Shown piece after piece: positions 1 to 5,500 of a DNA stretch of 5,664 nucleotides. Numbering within the stretch: the first letter of the stretch is position 1; each line of letters begins with the position of its first letter. The notes beneath the pieces are model-generated. The model worked only from the letters and a program-made list of their open reading frames with translations, did no database searches and was not told the origin of the DNA. Source of the DNA: 2-02-FULL-47-50 sp964479045 (GTDB lineage: Bacteria; Pseudomonadota; Gammaproteobacteria; Eutrophobiales; Eutrophobiaceae); contig CAYZJI010000034.1 in the NCBI GenBank assembly GCA_964479045.1, forward strand, positions 1-5,664. Reading direction: 5' to 3'. The position numbers were made by a program, and so were the translations under genes.

Positions 1-1
1 G

Positions 2-376
2 CGTGATGAATCCATGCACATGAATTTCGGCATCGATGTCATTAACCAGATCAAGATCGAAAACCCGCATTTGTGGACTCCGGAATTCCGCGAAGAAATT
101 ATCAAGATGATCCGCGAATCCGTGGAACTCGAAATCCGCTACGCGCATGACACCATGCCGCGCGGCGTACTCGGCCTCAACGCCAACATGTTTGAAGATT
201 ACCTGAAGTTCATCGCCAACCGTCGCTGTGCACAGATTGGTTTGCCGGAGCAGTATCCGAAAGCCTCCAATCCGTTCCCGTGGATGAGCGAAATGATGGA
301 CCTCAAGAAAGAAAAGAATTTCTTTGAAACCCGCGTCACGGAATATCAGACCGGTGGAGCACTGACATGGGAGTAA
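2..376 (+). CDS. nrdB: Ribonucleoside-diphosphate reductase subunit beta (class Ia-type R2), C-terminal part
   Basis: This is the small subunit of aerobic ribonucleotide reductase, which houses the metal cofactor and radical used by NrdA to reduce ribonucleotides to deoxyribonucleotides in the cytoplasm. Only the last 124 residues are present; the 5' part lies outside the window. The first visible residues, RDESMHMNFG, match the conserved family motif that supplies two metal ligands (the Glu and His corresponding to E238 and H241 of E. coli R2). It continues with INQIKIENPHLW, the helix around MFEDYLKFIANRR, and the tail NFFETRVTEYQTGGALTWE. This tail is typical of the proteobacterial/chlamydial R2 branch and differs from the E. 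coli NrdB tail. By analogy the Tyr in TEYQTGG is the radical-transfer tyrosine and the final residues dock into NrdA. The radical-site residue itself is not visible. nrdA is probably upstream, but that is inference. Confidence 0.97.
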   Translation, partial: RDESMHMNFGIDVINQIKIENPHLWTPEFREEIIKMIRESVELEIRYAHDTMPRGVLGLNANMFEDYLKFIANRRCAQIGLPEQYPKASNPFPWMSEMMDLKKEKNFFETRVTEYQTGGALTWE

Positions 377-531
377 AACGGTTCCATTTGCAACTGGCCG
401 CCAAGCGCCGCTGGCAAAGCGGGCTTGGTGTGCACGCGGAACGCAGTACCGAATCAACCGGGCATATCAGCAAACAAACCCAACGCTGGTCTGCAAGTAC
501 ATCGTACAGCCGTTTGAAAGATTTACCGTGA
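367..531 (+). CDS. Possible 54-aa basic protein overlapping the nrdB stop codon
   Basis: An ATG inside the last codons of nrdB opens a 54-codon frame ending in TGA, in a different frame from nrdB and overlapping it by 10 nt. GGAG at 356-359, 7 nt before the ATG, is a well-placed Shine-Dalgarno sequence, so translational coupling to nrdB is possible. The product is basic and polar (it starts MGVKRFHLQLAAKRRW), with no hydrophobic segment, cysteine or familiar motif. I do not recognise a family. Against it: the GGAG also encodes the conserved Gly-Gly-Ala of NrdB, so its presence may be coincidental, and an ORF this short arises easily by chance. In its favour: the frame ends 16 nt before the first of three hairpins, so the nrdB transcript probably covers it all. 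Confidence 0.33.
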   Translation: MGVKRFHLQLAAKRRWQSGLGVHAERSTESTGHISKQTQRWSASTSYSRLKDLP

Positions 532-547
532 CCGCCGTAGCGGGACA

Positions 548-568
548 AACAGAGCGGGACGCTCTGTT
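548..568 (+). other. Perfect hairpin 1 downstream of nrdB
   Basis: A 9-bp perfect stem, AACAGAGCG with CGCTCTGTT, closes a GGA loop. It is GC-rich and strong but is followed by ATTGCC rather than a T-run, so it looks more like an RNA 3'-end stabiliser or processing structure than a terminator. Only 3 nt separate it from the next hairpin. Confidence 0.6.
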
Positions 569-571
569 ATT

Positions 572-610
572 GCCTGGTATCTCCAGCCTCTTCCAGATAC
601 CAGGCCTTCT
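572..610 (+). terminator. Perfect hairpin 2, possible weak terminator
   Basis: An 11-bp perfect stem, GCCTGGTATCT (572-582) with AGATACCAGGC (595-605), encloses a 12-nt loop. The following CTTCTTATT is pyrimidine-rich but is not a clean T-run. It may act as a first, leaky terminator of the nrdB transcript or as a stabilising 3' structure. Confidence 0.5.
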
Positions 611-621
611 TATTCCTGAAT

Positions 622-656
622 AGAGGCTCTTAAATGATTAAGAGCCTCTTAATTTT
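622..656 (+). terminator. Rho-independent terminator of the nrdB transcription unit
   Basis: A 12-bp perfect stem, AGAGGCTCTTAA (622-633) with TTAAGAGCCTCT (638-649), has a 4-nt ATGA loop and is followed by TAATTTTTG. This is the classic intrinsic terminator layout on the plus strand. There is no matching T-run on the other side, so it is probably one-directional. It most likely ends transcription of nrdB and any ORF coupled to it. Confidence 0.85.
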
Positions 657-680
657 TGCTGTATTCACTAATACTTTTCC

Positions 681-700
681 TTGTATGTATTTGTATGTAT
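681..700. repeat. Perfect tandem duplication of a decamer
   Basis: TTGTATGTAT occurs twice in immediate succession. It lies in an AT-rich gap between the nrdB terminator and the next gene, about 15 nt upstream of the promoter candidate. It could be a paired protein-binding site or simple slippage; nothing in the sequence decides. Confidence 0.8.
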
Positions 701-714
701 AGAGTGTGATGCAG

Positions 715-743
715 TTTACAGTTTGAACCCTTTGCCGTATTTA
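715..743 (+). promoter_or_regulatory. Weak sigma70 promoter candidate for the 772-1035 gene
   Basis: TTTACA (715-720) and TATTTA (738-743) are separated by 17 nt. The -35 matches the consensus at five of six positions and the -10 at four of six. The predicted start would fall near 750, about 20-30 nt before the gene. A nearby TATACT (742-747) has no suitable -35. The call rests only on consensus matching in an AT-rich stretch. Confidence 0.3.
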
Positions 744-771
744 TACTCTTAATAATCAACTTTAACTTGCA

Positions 772-1035
772 GTGATCGCTATGGAAGACATTACTGTTGA
801 ACGAACCGGAAACAGCACAACTAACCGTTATACCTTCCACAAGGTAGAACCGGATACGCTGGTCAAAACCCTGTTCGATGGGCTGGAGAATGAATGGTCC
901 AATAACGCGCTGGATGTGATCCTGCAGGAACTGGTGCAGAAGGGTTATGAAGAAAAGAAGCTGTTGCACATGGTTGAAGACAGCTATGGCAAGCCGGCCG
1001 CGCTCAAGGTGATCCGTATCCTGTTCAGGCACTGA
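772..1035 (+). CDS. Small protein of unknown function (84-87 aa)
   Basis: I do not recognise this family. The frame is closed upstream by TAA at 763-765, leaving two possible starts: GTG 772 (87 aa) or ATG 781 (84 aa, starting MEDITVERTG). Neither has a recognisable Shine-Dalgarno sequence, so the start is undecided. The product is soluble, without a signal peptide, membrane segment or cysteine. Residues 1-22 (ATG numbering) are polar; from about residue 24 (DTLVKTLFDGLENEW) to the end it looks helical and amphipathic, ending KVIRILFRH. It follows the nrdB terminator and probably has its own promoter. The DUF2798-like gene lies 72 nt downstream in the same direction with no terminator between them, so co-transcription is likely. 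The opposite strand is also open here (649-1347), but its His/Gly/Asp-rich translation has the look of an antisense shadow. Confidence 0.65.
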   Translation: MIAMEDITVERTGNSTTNRYTFHKVEPDTLVKTLFDGLENEWSNNALDVILQELVQKGYEEKKLLHMVEDSYGKPAALKVIRILFRH

Positions 1036-1051
1036 CCTGTAGTAGAGTATA

Positions 1052-1106
1052 GTGTTATTCCCTCCCCATTCCGGGAGTTGGATAAGGGTGAATGACTGAA
1101 TAACAC
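1052..1106 (+). promoter_or_regulatory. Nested inverted repeats in the leader of the DUF2798-like gene
   Basis: GTGTTATTC (1052-1060) and GAATAACAC (1098-1106) are perfect 9-bp inverted arms. They enclose a smaller hairpin, CTCCC (1062-1066) with GGGAG (1073-1077), and a purine-rich AAGGG at 1085-1088. The outer 3' arm ends 1 nt before the ATG at 1108, so pairing would hide the ribosome binding region. A three-codon frame, ATG ACT GAA TAA (1092-1103), also sits between the AAGGG and the true start. The structure may influence translation of the gene; this is inferred from base pairing alone. Confidence 0.4.
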
Positions 1107-1107
1107 A

Positions 1108-1341
1108 ATGACACTTTCCAAAGAACTCAAAATCCGCATTACCTTTGCCCTGACCATGGGCCTGTTCACCACCGGCGTCATCACTTTCATCGTAATCGCT
1201 ATTAACTTTGGTTTTGTGCCTGCATTTATGAACGTGTGGGTGAAGTCCTGGCTGATCGCCTATGTGGTGGTGATTCCCATCATTATTTTTATCGGCCCGC
1301 AGGTGCAGAAACGAATCGCTGCATTTTTTGCGAATGGATAA
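1108..1341 (+). CDS. DUF2798-like small inner-membrane protein
   Basis: A 77-residue protein with two hydrophobic helices: TM1 at about residues 12-34 (FALTMGLFTTGVITFIVIAI) and TM2 at about 47-66 (SWLIAYVVVIPIIIFIG). They are separated by a short loop with the pattern NFGFVPAFMNVWVKSW. The helix-loop-helix layout, the G-x-V/L-P-x-F-x-x-x-W-x-x-x-W pattern in the loop, and the ending P-x-V-x-K/R-x-I match the DUF2798 family of bacterial membrane proteins, whose function is unknown. The positive N-terminus (KELKIR) and C-terminal QKR suggest both ends lie in the cytoplasm. The frame is closed upstream by TGA at 1093-1095, so ATG 1108 is the only reasonable start. No Shine-Dalgarno lies at normal distance; the nearest purine run, AAGGG, is about 20 nt away. 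The gene ends 2 nt from the convergent stop codon of the next gene. Confidence 0.85.
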   Translation: MTLSKELKIRITFALTMGLFTTGVITFIVIAINFGFVPAFMNVWVKSWLIAYVVVIPIIIFIGPQVQKRIAAFFANG

Positions 1342-1343
1342 GC

Positions 1344-1742
1344 TCAATCAAAATTCAGATCGGCGATAATCTGGTTAAGCCGGCCCTGCTCTCCTTGCGA
1401 GTCTGATGTCCCGGTTGCTGCCTTCTCCCGTTCCAGAGCGGCCAGTTCATTGGCCCGTTTTATATATTGATCGTTGCATTCCTTGACCTGGGTTTGCAGC
1501 AGCTTGAGATGGTCAGGAATTTCCTGCATGTCCCGCACCCAGGTGACGATATGCACGCCTTCATTCTCATCGATCTTGACGGTGTACTTGTATTTTTTGA
1601 ACGCGGAATTGAAATTGTCACACCAGACTTTCGGCGCCTTGTGTGACAGCTTGAAGACAATATCAATGTAGGGTTGTTTTTGAATTTTTGATGGCCGGTT
1701 TTCATCTACACCGATAATTTTGAGGTCGCTGATATTGTCCAC
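1344..1742 (-). CDS. Hypothetical protein with a C-terminal coiled-coil segment (132 aa)
   Basis: I do not recognise this family. The start is a GTG at 1742-1740, backed by a Shine-Dalgarno GGAG (complement at 1748-1751) 5 nt upstream; the next in-frame Met (residue 72) is too far inside. The product starts MDNISDLKIIGVDENRPS and has no signal peptide or membrane segment, so it is probably cytoplasmic. Residues about 20-70 read as alternating beta-type segments (YIDIVFKLSH, KYKYTVKID, GVHIVTWVR) with single Cys residues at 41 and 89. Residues about 75-107 (HLKLLQTQVKECN through ELAALEREKAA) look like a coiled-coil helix; a Ser/Gly/Gln-rich linker follows, then a short final helix (RLNQIIADLNFD). 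It is transcribed towards the DUF2798-like gene and divergently from atl. The other frame on the same strand (1460-1705) is a shadow. Confidence 0.75.
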   Translation of the reverse strand: MDNISDLKIIGVDENRPSKIQKQPYIDIVFKLSHKAPKVWCDNFNSAFKKYKYTVKIDENEGVHIVTWVRDMQEIPDHLKLLQTQVKECNDQYIKRANELAALEREKAATGTSDSQGEQGRLNQIIADLNFD

Positions 1743-1747
1743 AAAGG

Positions 1748-1751
1748 CTCC
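1748..1751 (-). promoter_or_regulatory. Shine-Dalgarno GGAG that fixes the GTG start of the 132-aa gene
   Basis: Read on the minus strand, GGAG lies 5 nt before the GTG at 1742-1740. This spacing supports the non-ATG start over any internal codon. Confidence 0.65.
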
Positions 1752-1766
1752 AGGGAGTAAGTTCGC

Positions 1767-1826
1767 TTAATATATGTACAGTTTCAGTATGCGCTTCATT
1801 TCATTCAATAGCCCGGAATATATTAA
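1767..1826. promoter_or_regulatory. Divergent promoter candidate region between the 132-aa gene and atl
   Basis: A 9-bp perfect inverted repeat, TTAATATAT (1767-1775) and ATATATTAA (1818-1826), brackets 42 nt. Each arm contains a TATATT hexamer reading outwards, which fits the -10 box of each divergent gene. The plus-strand box (1819-1824) has a weak TTCATT -35 at 1795-1800 with an 18-nt spacer, giving atl a leader of about 60 nt. The minus-strand box (1774-1769) lies about 27 nt before the GTG start but lacks a good -35. The arms are pure A/T, so chance cannot be excluded. Confidence 0.35.
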
Positions 1827-1890
1827 CCTGAATGTTCTTGATGATGATTTCTGTTAGAAAACAGCCTGTTGCCAATCAAGCCCGAATAAT

Positions 1891-2202
1891 ATGAATAATA
1901 GCTATCAGAAATTTTATGCCGTGGTAAAAAACATCCCGCCCGGCAAGGTCGCCACATACGGGCAAGTAGCAAAACTTGCCGGACTTCCACGGCAGGCCCG
2001 GCAAGTGGGCTATGCGCTCAGCGCACTGGAAGATAATACTGTTCCGTGGCAACGGGTGGTGAATGCCAAAGGTGAAATCAGTGCGCGCAGTAATTCTGAT
2101 TATGAAAACCTGCAAAAGATTTTACTGGAAGAAGAAGGCATTCGTTTTGATGCCAACGGACGGATTGACCTTGCCAAATACCAGTGGCAAATTGCTTTCT
2201 AA
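1891..2202 (+). CDS. atl: Alkyltransferase-like protein (ATL), DNA damage-recognition protein
   Basis: ATL proteins bind O6-alkylguanine lesions, flip the damaged base and, having no alkyl-accepting cysteine, pass the lesion to nucleotide excision repair instead of reversing it. The 103-aa length matches stand-alone ATLs. Visible landmarks: the N-terminal segment YQKFYAVVKNIPPGKVATYG, with Tyr23 in the position of the base-flipping tyrosine; the helix-turn-helix QVAKLAGLPRQARQVGYAL, with Arg37 in the position of the arginine finger; and PWQRVVN at 52-58, where Trp53 replaces the catalytic Cys of the PCHRV motif of O6-methylguanine-DNA methyltransferases. The C-terminal part (LLEEEGIRFDANGRIDLAKYQW) is typical of the family. 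There are no cysteines at all. ATG 1891 is the first start after the in-frame TAG at 1855-1857, but its Shine-Dalgarno is poor. Neighbouring genes give no functional hint. Confidence 0.95.
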   Translation: MNNSYQKFYAVVKNIPPGKVATYGQVAKLAGLPRQARQVGYALSALEDNTVPWQRVVNAKGEISARSNSDYENLQKILLEEEGIRFDANGRIDLAKYQWQIAF

Positions 2203-2358
2203 TATAAAGCCCTCTGCCTGTTCTGCCCGTTCAGAAACCCTGTTTCACAAACGGTAAGCTGGTGTGATGTAAAGTCAGGGTATACACTTGCCTGACCCCG
2301 AACCAGCATCATCGGATGGCTGGCCCGTAACAGAATTAATAACTCAGGGAAAACAGTG
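2203..2358 (+). promoter_or_regulatory. Leader/intergenic region before the autotransporter, with small inverted repeats
   Basis: No gene is seen here. There are two modest hairpins: GTCAGG (2274-2279) with CCTGAC (2291-2296), loop 11 nt; and CCAGC (2303-2307) with GCTGG (2319-2323), which can be extended by ATC/GAT with one bulged G. GCTGGT at 2258-2263 can also pair with ACCAGC at 2302-2307, so the second hairpin has a competing partner. No T-run follows any of them, so I see no clear terminator for atl. No convincing -35/-10 pair is visible; TATACA at 2281-2286 lacks a -35. AGGGA at 2346-2350 is a good Shine-Dalgarno sequence 8 nt before ATG 2359. The structure does not match a riboswitch class I can recognise. 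Confidence 0.4.
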
Positions 2359-2508
2359 ATGTTGCTACCTCATCAGAATGGTTCCAAATCCGTCGTCATA
2401 CCGGCCAGCGCCATGCACACAGTTGCCTTTCATAAAAAACAGCTGGCCCGGGCCGTGGCAATGGCCTGCCTTTCAATTTCATTGTTAATACCTACTCAAT
2501 CACATGCA
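2359..2508 (+). other. Extended Sec signal peptide of the autotransporter
   Basis: The 50-residue leader has an additional N-terminal polar stretch (MLLPHQNGSKSVVIPASAM), a positive region HKKQLAR, a hydrophobic core AVAMACLSISLLI, and the cleavage-site-like TQSHA followed by VEKQ. Long two-part leaders of this kind occur in many autotransporters. Cys37 lies in the core but without a Leu at -3, so a lipoprotein signal is unlikely. Confidence 0.8.
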
Positions 2509-5500
2509 GTTGAAAAACAATGGGCCACTGGTACTGGTGACTGGAATACAGCCGGTAATTGGAGCCCGGCCGGAGTACCCAGTGGAACTTCCGATTTTGC
2601 CATCATCAACAACGGTGGCACTGCACAAATCACCGTGGCTGTCCCCACCATTAGCGATGTGATCGTCGGAGATACCAATGGTAATTCAGGGACGTTGGAA
2701 ATTACTGCTGGGGGTACGTTGACGACCAACAACGCCAGCTTTGCCATTGGAAATTTTGCTGGCAGTACTGGCACTGTACTGATCGACGGTGCGGGGTCGG
2801 CGTTAAATACCAGCAACCTTGGTATTGATGTCGGCGGTGCAGGAACGGGCACACTCACTATCAGAAACGGCGGCACGGTTAACTCCGGCAACACTTTAAT
2901 AGGCGGGACAGTCAGCGCTACCGGCACACTGAATCTGGAAGGCACCGCTGGTAATCGCGGCATTATCATTGCTCCGCAGATAGAAGGGGGCACTGGCTCC
3001 AGGAGTCTTAATTTCGATGGCGGTATAGTGCGGCTCAGCAGCAACCAGGCCAACCTGTTCAGCGGCTTTGCCTCTGGTGATATCACCATCAATGGTGGCG
3101 GGGCATTTATTGATACTCAAAACTTTAATGTTTCTACTGCCGCGGTTTTGGACGGCGCCGGCACCCTGATCAAGCAAGGCACAGGCACTTTAACGTTGAC
3201 CGGCACCAACACCTACAGCGGTGATACAACCATCGAAGCTGGCACACTTGCCATCAATAATGGCAATGCGTTGGGGACTGGCAATGTCACCATTGCAGGA
3301 GGTGAATTACTGGCCACCCAATCGCTCACATTTAGTCCTGCAAACTTACACTCCGGGACTGGAACAACGAACACTATCTCGGTGGCATCCGGAACCACAC
3401 TGACACTAACGCCTGGATTCTTCAGTATTCTTTCAAACAGTAATCTCATATTTGGTTCATCAGGCAATGATGGCGTTGTTGAATTCGGACCAACGATTGG
3501 GATAGGGTTGGGTTTCCCGGCGGGCTCACTTACAGTAAATAATGGTACCTTGCGGGCAACAAACTCTTTTTTATATCGCGGCACGAATTTTCTTACTTCT
3601 ACAACGGTTGCAGCAGGGGCAACCCTGGACTTTAATGACCATGATTTTCCAGTCGAAGCAATTAATAATCTTCAAGGTGCAGGCATCGTCAATACGGGCA
3701 GTGCTGCTGCGACAAATATCGGCATCCGGGCAGGGGATTTCTCTGGCAGTATCCAGGGTGCAGGCCAAATCACAAAAATATCCGCGGGTACGCTGATTCT
3801 ATCCGGCGCCAACACCTATACCGGCGGCACCACCATCTCTGCGGGTACTTTACAGATCGGCAATAGCGGTACGACCGGAAGCATTGCGGGCAATGTCACG
3901 AATAACGCCAGCCTTGTGTTCAATCGTTCGGATGCCATGACATTTGGTGGTGACATCAGTGGCACCGGCACTTTCACACAGGCAGGTTCCGGTACAACAA
4001 CATTGACCGGCACCAACACCTACACCGGCGGCACTACTATATCATCCGGTATTTTGCAGATTGGTAACGGCGGCACGACCGGTAGTATTGCGGGTGATGT
4101 TGTCAACAATGCCAGCCTGGTGTTCAACCGCTCGGATGCCGTGACATTCGGCGGCGTTATATCCAGTACCGGCACTGTTACTAAAACCGGCACCGGCAAC
4201 CTCAATATCACCGGTACCAACACCTACAGCGGTGCAACCTCCATTAACAATGGCGTCTTGCTGGTGAATGGCTCAATCGCCAATTCGACAAGCACAGTGA
4301 ATGCCGGCGGCACCCTCGGCGGTACCGGCACAGTGGGTTCTGTGATTGTATCGGGCGGCACGTTCGCCCCCGGTAACTCCATCGGTACCATCAATGTGGC
4401 GGGCAATGTGGATTTCACCGGTGGCGGTATTTATGAAGTCGAAGTCGATGATGCCGGTAATTCCGATTTAATCAATGCTACGGGAACAGCAACATTGACC
4501 GGTGGCAGTGTCAGTGTGATTCCGCTGGCCGGTAACTACAACCTTAATACTGATTACACCATCCTGACGGCCGCCGGTGGACTGGGTGGCACGACATTCA
4601 ATAATGTCAATTCCAATCTGGCGTTTCTGACACCGACACTGACCTATGATGCCAACAACGTATTTTTGCGATTGAGCCGCAATGATGTGAGTTTTGCGGC
4701 GGTGGCCGGGACCACCAACCAGACTTCCGTAGGCAATGTGATCAATCAACTCAGCACCACCAACCCGGCAGCGATACAACAACTACTGGATCAACTTTTT
4801 ATATTGACTGTGGATGGTGCCAACGACGCCTACGACAGTTTAAGCGGTATACAACACGCGAATATTCAAAGCATTCTGCAGAACCTCAACTCTCCCTTCC
4901 AGCAACTGTTGTTTGATCGCTTGTTCAATGCGAACTTTGCCTCTCTTGATGCACCGGTCACGGGTGTGAATGCCGGGGATGAAACATTGAGTGGTAAAGG
5001 CGTGTGGATGAAAGGTTATGGCAGCTTTGGTGATATTGATGACACGGTGAATGCCAGCGGTGCGGATTACGACACGCAAGGCATTGCCTTTGGTATTGAC
5101 TGGCCCCTCTCCCCGGCTCTCACGGCCGGTCTTGCCGCAGGTTACGCCAACACCAGTATTGATCCGTTCAATGGCGATGCCGATGTGGACAGCTATCAAC
5201 TCGCCGCCTATGCCGGTTGGCAACAGAACCAGTACTATATAAATGCCGATGTGAATTACGGTCATCACAGCATCGACAGTAGCCGACAAGTCATTGTCGG
5301 TGCGTTGGCAGCCACTGCACAAGCCGACTACGATGCTGACCAGTTCGGCGTGAATGTGGAAGGCGGAAAAGTGATTCCATTGAACAACAACACCTCAATT
5401 ACTCCTTTTGTTGGAATTGATTACGCCCATCTCGAACGTGACAGCTTTACTGAAACCGGTGCCGGAGCCGCGAATCTTGCGGTACAGGAACAGGATGAAG

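Noticed and set aside
649..1347. Long minus-strand open frame of 232 aa covering both small plus-strand genes
   Set aside because: The translation is His/Asp/Gly-rich with no plausible fold, and its extent mirrors the two plus-strand genes. The plus-strand DUF2798-like product is clearly protein-like, so this is an antisense shadow.
2221..2236. Short hairpin TTCTG/CAGAA after atl as a terminator
   Set aside because: The 5-bp stem is too weak and is followed by ACCCTGTTTC, without a T-run.
2264..2279. CRP-like site TGTGATGTAAAGTCAG upstream of the autotransporter
   Set aside because: Only the TGTGA half matches; the second half does not read TCACA at the required 6-nt spacing.
2203..2358. 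Cyclic-di-GMP or other known riboswitch in the autotransporter leader
   Set aside because: I looked for the conserved core and tetraloop/receptor elements of known classes and did not find them; the stems are short and generic.
2440..2472. Lipoprotein signal (Cys37 in the autotransporter leader)
   Set aside because: The residues before the Cys are VAMA, lacking the Leu/Val/Ile at -3, and a good signal peptidase I site (SHA) follows 13 residues later.
2496..3092. Minus-strand frame of 198 aa rich in Pro, Val and Ala
   Set aside because: It is the antisense of the Gly/Thr-rich passenger: GGT/GGC/ACC codons read backwards give Pro, Ala and Gly codons and no stops. No ribosome binding site or motif supports it.
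3542..3796. Plus-strand 84-aa frame in a different phase within the autotransporter
   Set aside because: It is an out-of-phase shadow of the uninterrupted frame from 2359 and has no own ribosome binding site.
3213..5322. Further minus-strand frames within the autotransporter, including two equal 67-aa frames at 3816-4019 and 4020-4223
   Set aside because: They are shadows of the autotransporter. The equal lengths only reflect the 204-bp tandem repeat on the coding strand.
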